DNA from: Pseudorasbora parva
Taxonomy: Eukaryota > Chordata > Actinopteri > Cypriniformes > Gobionidae
NCBI RefSeq assembly: GCF_024679245.1
Contig: NC_090173.1
Span: 10,613,428 to 10,677,427, forward strand
Length of the DNA stretch: 64,000 nucleotides
Direction: 5' to 3'
In this document: one piece after another, positions 47,441 through 58,000 of the stretch
Numbering within the stretch: the stretch's first letter is position 1
Layout of the letters: each line of letters begins with the position of its first letter
Notes under the pieces: model-generated
What the model was told of the DNA's origin: nothing
Seen by the model: the letters and a program-made list of their open reading frames with translations, nothing else
The model's database searches: none
Translations under genes and position numbers: made by a program

Positions 47441-47630
47441 CTTGATAGGCTATATTAAACACTATATGGTGATAGGTAAGTTATATTTAGCAGTGTAAAT
47501 TACAAAGAAAATATATCAAATAGAGATTCAAACACAGCTATACAGAGCTACAAACACTGTGGTGGCAGCAGCAGCAGCAGGCAGCAGAGTATATAAGAGT
47601 AGCCTATAAGTAAATACTTATAATACTTAC

Positions 47631-47647
47631 CCCCCCCCCCCCCCCCC
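47631..47647 (+). repeat. Poly(C) tract
   Basis: About 17 consecutive C, an assembly-sensitive homopolymer. Confidence 0.9.
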
Positions 47648-47649
47648 AA

Positions 47650-49128
47650 TCTTATATTATATTCTCAAAAAAAATCTATACATTCAATTAAAACAAGACA
47701 CTATAGGGCTGTTACAAATCAAATTAAATAATTTACACTGAAAAATTACAACTGCATTAAATAATGTTATGAGATTTATATTTTTGGATAAATAAGAAAT
47801 TTTAGAAAGTATGTCTAAACATGAAACAAAACCACCAGTAGGTGGCAGCAGGTGAGTCTTAATGAGTGAGTCATTCATTCAAATGATTCATTCAAACGGC
47901 TGATTCATTCAAGAATGAGGCATTTACGAACAGGTTATTGAATCTTTGATTCAAATGATTCATCCAAACACTAAATCATTCAGTAACGCATACTGTTGCT
48001 GTGAGCCGCGTTATGGTTCTGCTGTTTGGAACTTTGTTGCTTAGAATCTTTTTTTGGAACTATTTTCACTGCTGAAATTGAAAAAAAGCACTCAATACTG
48101 CATCTAAAATGTAAGTGACTTAATTTTAATTTGTTTATGGAACTGTCACATGAAATCAATGTAATTTTCAGTCGTGATGGTATTCAGGAAAACATTCATT
48201 GAGTGATGTTGTTTAATTGTATCATATGGTATGAATATAAAAACAAAATTTTGAATGTGTAGCACAGTTTCTCTGTATGAAATGCTCTGTATGCTCATGT
48301 GTTTTGATTTATCCTCGAGAGGCTGTGCGAGCATCAACAGCGCGACCTTGTTATCGTCAGTTTAATAGATATGTGATTTTGTCTATATCGCGAATATAAG
48401 ACGACCCCCCATTTTTCAGCCTATTTTTAGGACACAAAACCTCGTCTTATATTCGGGTATATACGGTATTATTGTGAGAGAGAAATTAAGTGACTGAGTG
48501 TATTACCTGCATTCAGCATATTCCTTAAGGTCAGTTCCATGTTCATTAAAAAAAAAAAAATTCAGTTGAATGTCCGCTGGGTTTTCCTTTGCCCTGACAG
48601 TGACAGTGCTCATTTGTCATTTTCGTCTAGTTCCTGTGTTCACACGTTTTATTTATTTCAATATAAAAGTCTTAGCGATAACTATTAGGCCTAATTAGTT
48701 AACTATTAAATAATTGTTAAGTAATATGTAATTGTGGTTATGGGTTTTTAATTAATTTGAATTATTTAACAGTCATGTGCCTCAACAAGTAAAGTCATAA
48801 CAGCATGATACCTTTGTAAATCATTAGCAAATGATTAATTAAAGCAGACAACTGGAAGCTGAAATGTATGGCGTTGACCCGTTGTGGTAATTAATACATT
48901 AATTTACACTATTATAAATAAAAATAAACTTCCCATGCCTTTTAGTTAATATAATATGTTATTAAGGAATTAATACCTGATGTCATATTTAATTAATAGC
49001 AATTCATATATTATTTAATCTATTAATCATATCAATTCTTCATTAGTTGATGATGCAGTAATCATTAATAAATGGGTTAGTTCTTCATGAGTCATACATT
49101 AACTCATAATTATCTGTGCATTAATTAG
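47650..49128. other. AT-rich intronic DNA with repeat-like bits
   Basis: Contains serial attcattcaaatgattcatt phrases (47860-47980), typical of a dispersed cyprinid repeat, and a fragment cgaatataagacgacccccc with cttatattcgggtatatacg (48385-48470), which looks like a MITE arm pair. No gene is seen. Confidence 0.4.
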
Positions 49129-49880
49129 GCAAGGCAAGGCAAATTTATTTGTATAGCACATTTCATACCCAATGGCAATTCAAAGTGCTTTACATAGAAA
49201 TTAATTAAAATAGTGATAACATATGCATGAGAAAAAGAATACCATGTGTACAAATTAAAAATTAAAAACAAGGATAATAAAACAGTTGTAAAGATAATTA
49301 ATAAAATAAAATGGTCAGATACACTATAGTGGTCTGAAACAAAAATAAAACATCTTTCAGTTTACAGTCTACATGCATGTACCATCTTAATTGAAACACC
49401 TCTCATTCATTTCTTTCATAAACACGTTCATCACATCCATTTCAATCACTATTCCCTGATTTTTACTCAAGAACCATCTTGTTTAAGCCATTTTCACTCA
49501 TCATACCTTTCCACAGATTTCCACATACTCAAACCTTATTGTCAAACTTACTATTTCCATCAAACCCAGTTTTCACTCATCATATTTAACTCAAATGAAC
49601 ATATAAAATAACAATAACCAAAGATAAGAACAAAGGTAAACCAAAACAATTATAAAAAGAATAAAGAGATAAGATAGGGTGCAATCAGTCGGACGTACAG
49701 TGCTCAGTGCTCATTCAGTAAATGCTCAGCTAAACAGATGTGTTTTGAGTCTGGATTTGAATGTGGCTACTGTTGGAGCACATCTGATCTGTTCAGGAAG
49801 CTGGTTCCAACTACGGCTGGCATAATAGCTAAAAGCAGACTCTCCTTGCTTTGCGTGAACTCTTGGTAATTAAGCATGAA
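49129..49880 (-). mobile_element. LINE/SINE 3'-tail-like fragment, antisense
   Basis: Starts ggcaaggcaaatttatttgt, then gcacatttcatacccaatgg and caaagtgctttacatagaaa, which read on the minus strand form the 3' tail of a fish retroposon. Farther on, gtgttttgagtctggatttg and ctggttccaactacggctgg belong to the same repeat type. No coding part is left. Confidence 0.5.
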
Positions 49881-50443
49881 TGAATGCATATTAGTGCACC
49901 CGTATTGTAAAGTGTCACCAATGTAGTATTAAGCAAAGTATTATTACAACAGCGATGTAAATAATAGTAGATTTACACTGCTGGTTTTTAACATATTTCC
50001 CCCTTTATGAATTATGAACAGCTTAGTCCGTTGCGCTGTTGCTCACCCTTTTCACATGTGAAATGAGAAACAATACTATATTGAATCACAGTTTTGAACT
50101 AGTTTTGAATTATTGAGATGAAGTCTCATAACTTTGTGACAGATTCATGAAACAGTCAGCACAAATGTGGCACTCAAACTGTTCAGATAAAGTAATGAGG
50201 TGATGAGGTAAATCAGTCGCATCAGTATATAGGTAGACAGTTTGCTCAGCCCTTTGCTCTTTTATCAGAAAATTTAAGTTAACAACTAACCATTTTTGCG
50301 GTTTAGTTTTAATAAAGGCTATTTTTTCAATGGGGAGAAAGACCACACTGATCTTTCATTTTTGAGAAATGTGAAATTATAATTTTATTAATATTTATGT
50401 TGTTTTCATATGTAATTTGTAACTCACATCTTCATGTCTGCAG
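49881..50443. other. Intron sequence up to next exon
   Basis: AT-rich, no feature except the acceptor cttcatgtctgcag at the end. Confidence 0.5.
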
Positions 50444-50996
50444 ACAGGAGAACGTCCACAGTCAGAGGAACATCTACAGACAGACAAACCTCTGAAGACA
50501 GATGAATCTCCACAGACAGACAACCCTCTGAAAACAGATGAACCTCCAAAGACAGATGAACCTCTGCAGAGAGATGAACCTCAAAAGACAGATGAACCTC
50601 CACAGACAGATGAACCTCCAAAGACAGACGAATCTCCACAGACAGACAAATCTCCAAAGACAGACAAATCTCCAAAGACAGACAAATCTCCAAAGACAGA
50701 CGAACCTCTCCAGACAGACAAATCTCCACAGACAGATGAACATCTGAAGACAGACGAATCTCCAAAGACAGATGAATCTCCACAGACAGACGAATCTCTG
50801 CAGACAGACAAATCTCTGCAGACAGACAAATCTCCAAAGACGGACGAACCTCTCCAGACAGACGAATCTCCACAGACAGACGAATCTCTGCAGGCAGACG
50901 AATCTTCACAGACTGACGAATCTCCGAAGACAGACAAATCTCCAAAGACAGATAAACCCCTACAAACAGAAAAAGAACAATCTCCTATAAAACCAG
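50444..50996 (+). CDS. GVIN1-like: GVIN-like gene: hexapeptide-repeat exon
   Basis: Acceptor ...ttcatgtctgcag at 50443 and donor gtaaaa at 50997 bound a 553-base exon, phase 0 in and phase 1 out. It encodes TGERPQSEE followed by 28 consecutive hexapeptides of consensus (S/P)(P/L)(K/Q)TD(E/K), then EQSPIKP. The unit is 18 bp. The sequence has no aromatic residue and balanced K/D/E, so it is almost surely disordered and may serve as a flexible linker between the N-terminal module and the GTPase. The terminal G joins AT of the next exon to make Asp (D-S-P-E-N-T-E). The repeat also gives open frames on the opposite strand, which I reject. Confidence 0.8.
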
Positions 50997-51824
50997 GTAA
51001 AAAATATTTATACATTTTTAAACAATTTATCTAGGAAAATTTAATCACTGAGACAGAATTAGTCATATCATTGTTGGTGTTAGTACAAAAACTGCTGAGT
51101 TTTAGTCCCAACTCAAGATCCTTTCCTGATTCAGTTGTCTTCACTCAACTGGGGTGATGAAGTTTCTAAAACTAAATCAGTCTGATCTCATTCTTTTCCC
51201 AATATCATGCATTCTACTTGGGCAGGCGCACAGAGGCACTGAATACTCTCCTTCTCTGGCTATTGGGGAAACTTAATAATCAATGGCTCTTCATTTCATA
51301 AACACTGGTTACCATGCTATCCTCTTATTCTTAATAATTTTGTAAAAGGAAAAATTGCTTTGCAAAATAATGTGTTTGAATGGAATGAATTGACTTCCAT
51401 TGAATGTGTGGTTATGTAATCAGAATACTTTTTTCAAGTAATTAGTAAAGTAATGCACTGCTTTTAAAATTGACAACAAAATAGTTACTTCTTCAAATAA
51501 GTAACGGAAGTTACTTAGTTCTCTTTCAAGGGAGATCTGTGTCAGAACAACACTTTGGCCCCGTCCCAAATGGCACCCTTCATGTGCACTTTCGGTCGCA
51601 TTGCCATTGCACTTTTCGCTTACAATGGCCATTGTGTGCACGTGTCCGTTAAGGCTACAAGACTGTACAGTGTCCCATCCGTCATTTTAGCTTAAAGAAG
51701 GGAGCTTGTGAGCACCCCCTTAGCGGCTGCTATGCGCCCTCGATGTACACTTAAGCTGAGCCCGCAAGTTTGCGAGCTACCCAGAGGACTTCTACCCGGC
51801 AGTCAAAGCGGCATTAGAACCAGT
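50997..51824. other. Intron sequence, MITE-like fragments
   Basis: Contains ttctctttcaagggagatct (51513, DIRS/LTR-like) and gtcccaaatggcacccttca (51566), the start of a MITE-like block. Ends unresolved. Confidence 0.35.
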
Positions 51825-52172
51825 AAGTATGATCATATTAGTCCAGTTCTGTCAACACTGCACTGGCTCCCTATTAAACATCGCATACATTTTAAAATCT
51901 TGCTTATTACTTACAAAGCACTAAATGGTTTAGCTCCCCGGTACTTAAGTGAGCTCTCAACACATTATACTCCATCACGTCTATTGCGGTCTCAAAACTC
52001 TGGCCAGATGATAATACCTAGAATATCTAAATCAACTGCAGGGGGTCGATCCTTTTTCTATTTAACACCTAAACTCTGGAATAGTCTTCCTAGCATTGTT
52101 CGGGAAGCAGACACACTCTGTCAGTTTAAATCTAGACTAAAAACACATCTCTTTACTATGGCATACACATAG
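51825..52172 (+). pseudogene. L2 LINE ORF2 C-terminus
   Basis: Reads SKYDHISPVLSTLHWLPIKH, FKILLITYKALNGLAPRYLS, then TAGGRSFFYLTPKLWNSLPS and LCQFKSRLKTHLF before the stop. This is the classical C-terminal end of fish L2 ORF2 ('HWLPV..RI.FKILLLTYKALNGLAP.YL'). The endonuclease and reverse-transcriptase domains are absent. The open frame upstream of 51825 is unrelated. Confidence 0.85.
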
Positions 52173-52846
52173 AACATTTTTAACTTTCATTATTCAAATC
52201 AATTGACTGATTGTTAGGCTGCATTAACTAGGTCAGCCGGAACCGGGAACACTTCCCATAACACCTGATGTACTCGTTACATCATAAAAAGAGTGGCATC
52301 TACGCTAATGTTAGTCTCTCTGTTTTTCCCGAGGTTTATCCTGGATCTGGGCCCTGTCCAGATCGGATGGTGGACCTGCGCCTGGACATGACCAACGCAT
52401 CCTGGAGTGTCTGCTGAGCCGTGTCAAATGGTGTCTCCTCCGAATTTGCCTCACCGGCACGTCATGCTCAAAACCCGTCTCTGCCGCAATAATTCCGATC
52501 TTTATGTATTCATACTATTGTGTAATCGACGCCCCATCCTAAATAAACCCGTCTCTTCCGTGATACCCTGAAATTTTTAATATTCCAATCTAATATGATT
52601 TCTGACCTGTAAGGTTGCCAGAATAATAATCTTACACGGTGTGTTAATAGGCCAGAGGAGAACTGGCACCCCGACTGAGTCTGGTTTCTCCCAAGGTTTA
52701 TTTTTCTCCATCATGCCCTGATGGAGTTTTGGTTCCTTGCCACTGTCGCCTTTGGCTTGGCTTGCTCAGTTGGGGACACTAAAATTATGATTAAAGTTAT
52801 TCAACTAATTATACAGATAAAATTTATGAATTAGGTTTTATTTTAG
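51825..52846 (+). mobile_element. L2-type LINE 3' fragment
   Basis: Carries the C-terminal end of ORF2 (listed separately) and about 670 bases of 3' UTR. Compared with the antisense copy at 46143 it lacks the terminal (TGAT)n tail, stopping after tttatgaattagg. It is therefore 3'-truncated as well as 5'-truncated. Confidence 0.8.
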
Positions 52847-52929
52847 TTTGGGTTTAGGGTCCCATTTGTGACAGGGCTAAAGACTGATTTTCTAGTTCAG
52901 TAAAGTCACTGTGTGAAAGAAAAGGAGGA

Positions 52930-53345
52930 GTGAACAGTTTAAAAGATATATGCACCCCTGCCCTCGCTACATCCAGGGTCGGAACACACATCTTATGTGT
53001 GTAAACTGTTTGGGAGCGCAGCACGCTCGGTCGGCTCTCGAGGGAGCTGGCTGTGAGCACTGTGAAGCACTAAACATCAGAGTGCTGCGTTCCTGTCTGG
53101 CCGTGTTTGATGAAGACAGTCAGGCTCGCATTCCTCGCGGTTCGGGTCCTGTGTTTGCTGAGGCAGCGCAGCGGCTCAGATCGTGGGGATCGCAAAGGCA
53201 GCTGGCACTTTCCCAGTCATCAGACAGTTCCAATGTTCTCACTCCCCATGCGGAAGCCCGTGCTGCGTCTTCTTTCCTCTGGGTGGAGAACCCGATGCTT
53301 CGGGTATTTCAGCCTTGTGCTTGTGGACTTTCATCTTGAGGGATA
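52930..53345 (+). pseudogene. DIRS-like Gag N-terminal fragment
   Basis: The frame reads CPRYIQGRNTHLMCVNCLGA, QHARSALEGAGCEHCEALNI, RVLRSCLAVFDE, then ARIPRGSGPVFAEAAQRLRS. The Cys motif CVNCLG-x-HA-x9-CEHCEA is the N-terminal part of the DIRS-like Gag also seen at 12326 and 42206. It is open for about 130 codons. No pol follows: a solo LTR begins 60 bases later. It sits in a GVIN intron. Confidence 0.7.
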
Positions 53346-53405
53346 AAAGCCAAATATATTGTGTACGGATCTAATCTAGCATTTGCCGAGGCAGAATGTG
53401 GATGA

Positions 53406-53810
53406 TGTGACGACTCCTGTGTTAAGTGGGGTTTCCCCAGGCTGAGGAGGATGGTTGGCTGGCTCCGCCCTTAAATGGCTGTTCTCAGATATCTTGATGA
53501 AGCACACCTGTTGCTGACATCCTGTTGGGCCTTGTTAAAAGGAGTCTGAGGAAAAGGCCCATGAGGTCGGCAAGCTGGACTTGATTGTTGTTTTGCGTTT
53601 GTTTGACTTTGTTTCTTTGGTACATCCAACACTACAACAGCACATTACCCTTTCATGCATTCCTTACACAACACACTGATTCCTGACTGTTACACTTAAT
53701 ACTGTTTCTTTTCTGTATAGCTCTATTTTGTTAATAAATGTCATATTTTATTTCGGCTTTCGTGTGTGTCCCAATCTTTGTAGCGTCCCTTTGAGCCACG
53801 GGGCGTAACA
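53406..53810 (+). mobile_element. Solo LTR, TSD ATGA
   Basis: A 405-bp sequence starting tgtgacgactcctg and ending ggggcgtaaca, with ATGA at 53402-53405 and 53811-53814. An aataaatg poly(A) signal lies at about 53734. No internal region is present. Probably Gypsy type. Confidence 0.7.
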
Positions 53811-53814
53811 ATGA

Positions 53815-54208
53815 CGAGACCATATAAATAAATATTTAAACGGTATCATCTGGTGATTCAGTATAATAGTATTTTCAAATTCTATCATTTACTCGTCCTT
53901 GTGTTGTTTTAAACCTGTCTTTCTTTCTTACGTGGATAAAAACTACAGTAGATATTAAGCAGAATGAAAGGCTCAGTCACCATTCATTTTCACTGAATGG
54001 GAAAAAGATGAATACTGTGAATAAAGTGGCTGTCATTCTGCATTCCATTTTAATTTTTTGCATTCCAGATATAAAAGTAACTGGAACAATAAGGTTGAGT
54101 AAACAACGAAAGGCAGAAATAGTTTTTTTCTTTTTTTTTTTTTTCTTACTTGAACCCTAAAATCTTCATTGGTTTTATTTTACAAAGTAGTGCCCTTTTC
54201 TCTTTCAG
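53815..54208. other. Intron, no feature
   Basis: AT-rich, ending in the strong acceptor tgcccttttctctttcag. Confidence 0.5.
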
Positions 54209-54279
54209 ATTCACCTGAAAACACAGAGATGGCAGGAAAGCAATGGACAGAAGAGGTTGAATCTAATGATTATATAAAG
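54209..54279 (+). CDS. GVIN1-like: GVIN-like gene: short exon
   Basis: A 71-base exon between a strong acceptor (ttctctttcag) and donor gtgagc. With the G from the previous exon it reads DSPENTEMAGKQWTEEVESN then DYIK, and ends in phase 0, matching the next exon. It has no domain of its own. It contains an in-frame ATG (MAGKQW) that could serve as an alternative start. Confidence 0.75.
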
Positions 54280-54280
54280 G

Positions 54281-55034
54281 TGAGCATTCAGAGCCATTTA
54301 TCCCATGATCTGTGTCACTGCATGTAGATATCACACAAACTGAGAAGTCTTAAGTCATTTTTGGGACTGTTATAGTCAAGTTCATTGGCATGTTATAGAA
54401 AATATGAAATTATATATAATCTGACTCAAATTTAGCATGGTTTGGATCAATTTTGTAAGGTAAAATTATTTAAAGGTTAAGCAAAGGTATAATAGTTTAG
54501 GTGATTTTTTTTAACCAGTAGGTGTCCCTGTTCCCAAACTGCTCAGTGAATCTGAAATGGTGCCAACATTCTGATTATTTGAATAAATAGATTATTTGAT
54601 TATCTGACAAAATTCAAAATGGTGGAAAATCTAGTCAGCCACTGTTGAACTCAATAATAAAACAATAGACATCGTTTTGTTTATGTGATGTCCTGGTCAA
54701 AAGTTATAATCTTAAAGCTATATGAAATTATACTATTGTTTTTACTATTAGTCATAGAGTTCCTGAAATTGTGACCAGGGATATTGAGAACCTCTTCAGT
54801 CAGTGCACCAAATATCATTGTTCAATTTCAGTGATAAACAAAAAATTAAATAAAATCTATATTTTTTGAATAATATCAGAATTACAATCTTGAAAGAGAA
54901 GCGAATACAGAAATGACACCATCTGCTAATATGGCTAAGTTTAAGATAAAAAGCAATCAAATCAGTACTGAAAGTGATTCTATGAGAATGGGACTGAATA
55001 AAATACATCTATTATTATTGTGTCTGTTAAACAG
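54281..55034. other. Intron, no feature
   Basis: AT-rich intron of 755 bases with no recognised repeat. Confidence 0.6.
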
Positions 55035-58000
55035 AGAGAAAAGGACATTGGACAACATCTACAGCAGCAAAAGACTGAAAGAGAAAACATAGAGCATCTA
55101 TTTCACAGACTCTGTCTTCATAGGAACGATAAACTAAGAGCTGGAGACATTCTTCAGATAACTGAACATTCATTACAGTCCCATGAATCCTGTGCTGAAG
55201 AGGAGCTGGTTTTGAGTTTCATACAAAAACTACTGATGATGAACTACAGAGCAAGATACATTCATGTTAATATCCATGAACATGATCATACAAAACAAGG
55301 AGACTCTGACCTATCCGAAGACAGTAGTGATATCTTTGAAGCAATATCTTTCTCTAATGAAGGAGCGAGTCAATCTGAGCGAATCCACCCGTTGGATGTT
55401 CAGATGGCCGTGTTTCATTGTGCTGATGGTTTCCTGAAGCAGCTGATGGTCACTAAACTGTCCCAGTGTCAGTACGCTCTGCCTCTGCTTGTTCCTGATC
55501 CATTCACAAGAGAGATTGAGTTTCCTGTCTGGACATTCAAACAAATCAACAAGAGCTGGAAGAAAAACAACAATGATAAAATCATCAGTCAAACCCAGCC
55601 GATCTATGAGGCACAGACTCCAATGGTGTCTTTCTTCCGGTTTGGCTCGGTGTCTTCATCCAAGTCTCAGCTGATGAACAGTCTGATCAATGAGAAACAC
55701 AACACGTTCTTCCACAGGAACTGCCCAGGCAGCAGCAGAACCAGAGTCCTGATGGATGGGGTGGTGGAGATAGCCTGGTTCTGCCCCTCTGGGAAAAACA
55801 CGGATAAATTCACTGACTGTGTTGCTTTCTGTAATCTACACGGTGATGCTGGAGACCATGAGAAACAGCTGGAGATCCTCACTGAAATGGCCTCAGTCAA
55901 TGTTGTTCTTCTACCACGACTGGACAAGAATGACAGAAGTGCAGGAACAATCCAAAACCTGTACACAAATGGAAAGCCTCTTATATGTCTTTTTACAGAA
56001 GATGGATCTACTGTAATGCAAATGAAGAAAGGGAAATTCAAGATTGGTCTGAAGGACAGAAATCAGTCAGATGTATCTGAAGAACTGAGAAGAGCAATAA
56101 ATGATTGTCTCTCAGAATCATCTTCTTCTTTCAGACTTGAAGATGTGTCCAAACACTCAGACATCAGAGTAGATGAGGATGATGATGATGACTGCAGGAG
56201 AGGAAGAGCAGCAGCACAGCAGATGATGAGTTTACTGGAGAAGAAACATCTGACAGAAATCAAAGAAGCATTTCTGCCCCGTCAGGGGAAACTGTGGCAT
56301 CAGTGGTGTGAGAAGAACAAAGAACTACATCGACCTCGAGGAGATGAGACAGAAATAGACATCAGTGAAAAACGAACAGAGATGAATACAATCCGTGAAC
56401 AGCAGCATAAATCTGACATATGTGAGTTTATTAAGCTCTTTATTCAAGAAATGAACTCAGACGATAAACATGAGAGGAAATTTTTTCTGAAATATCTTGG
56501 AATACTTCTTGATGAATATATCTCAACTGATCTTTCTGATCTACTCCAGGAGTATAATGAAAAGTGGTCAACAGTTGTAAAACTGAAAGAGAGTCATGAT
56601 AAATCTGAACTGCTCAAGACTGAACAAGCTGAACTTGAGAGAATATCTGAGGATCTTCAAGCTGCATCCTTTGGTTTGGAGCACATCATGAGGGAGATCG
56701 GTCAGATCTATGAATCATGTTCATCTGTGAAGAAAAAGAAAGATCTGCAGTTTGACTTCTCATCTCTCCCGAGTCTTGCAGCTGAGATTATGATCTCTGG
56801 ATTTCCACTGGAGCTCATGGATGGAGATGCTGCTCATGTTCCTCTGCTCTGGATCTCTGCTGTTCTAGATAAACTCATCCAGAAACTGGGAGACCAGAGA
56901 GTCTTTGTGCTGTCAGTTTTAGGGCTTCAGAGCTCTGGGAAATCCACCATGCTCAATGCCATGTTTGGACTCCAGTTTGCCGTCAGTGCTGGCAGGTGCA
57001 CCAGAGGAGCTTTCATGCAGCTGGTCAAAGTATCAGATGAGATGAAAACACAGATGAACTTTGACTATATTCTGGTTGTTGATACGGAGGGGCTTCGTGC
57101 TCTAGAACTGGCTGGAAGATCAACAAGACATCATGACAATGAATTGGCCACATTTGTTGTTGGTCTTGGAAATCTGACATTGATCAACATCTTTGGAGAA
57201 AACCCATCTGAGATGCAGGACATTCTTCAGATTGTTGTTCAAGCCTTTATGAGGATGAAAAAGGTCAGCCTGAATCCCAGCTGTGTGTTTGTGCATCAGA
57301 ACGTCTCAGACATCACAGCTGGGGAGAAAAACATGGAGGGAAGGAGACGACTGCAGAAGACACTGGATGAGATGACAAAACTCGCTGCTAAAGAGGAAGA
57401 CAGTGATGCTGAATGTTTCAGTGATATCATTAAATTTGATGTTCAGAATGATGTGAAGTATTTCGCTCAGCTCTGGGAGGGCAGCCCACCGATGGCACCA
57501 CCAAACCCAAACTACTGCGAGAATATTCAAGAACTAAAGAAATCGATTATGTCTCATGCCTCAATATCACATAGAATGATTCTGAAAGACTTAAAAGTTC
57601 GTATTAAAGATCTCTGGGAGGCTTTACTGAATGAGCGATTCGTCTTCAGCTTCAGAAATTCTCTGGAGATTTCAGCCTACAGGAAACTGGAGACAGAATA
57701 CAGCAAGTGGACCTGGAGTCTTCGCAGTGTCATGATGGAAACTGAGAACAAACTACACAACAAAATACAAAATGAAACAATTCATGAGGTTGAGACAACT
57801 GATCTTCAAAGAGAACTGAAGGAGACAAGTGAAGAAGTGGAGAAATCAATGTCTGAATTATTTGAAAGAGACAAAGATAAAGATATACTGATTCAGTGGA
57901 AAACATCGTTTAAAATCAAAATCAAATATGTTGAGGAAAACATTGTGAGAGAAACAAAGAGGAAATTAAATGAGTTTCTTCGGCAGCGAGACATGAAAAA

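Noticed and set aside
50424..51015. Antisense frames of 89-173 codons over the hexapeptide repeat
   Set aside because: Mirror of the 18-bp repeat. The + strand frame is bounded by splice sites that keep phase with the next exon.
51708..51824. N-terminal part of the frame leading into the L2 ORF2 end
   Set aside because: The sequence is MITE-like, not LINE. The LINE homology starts at about 51825.
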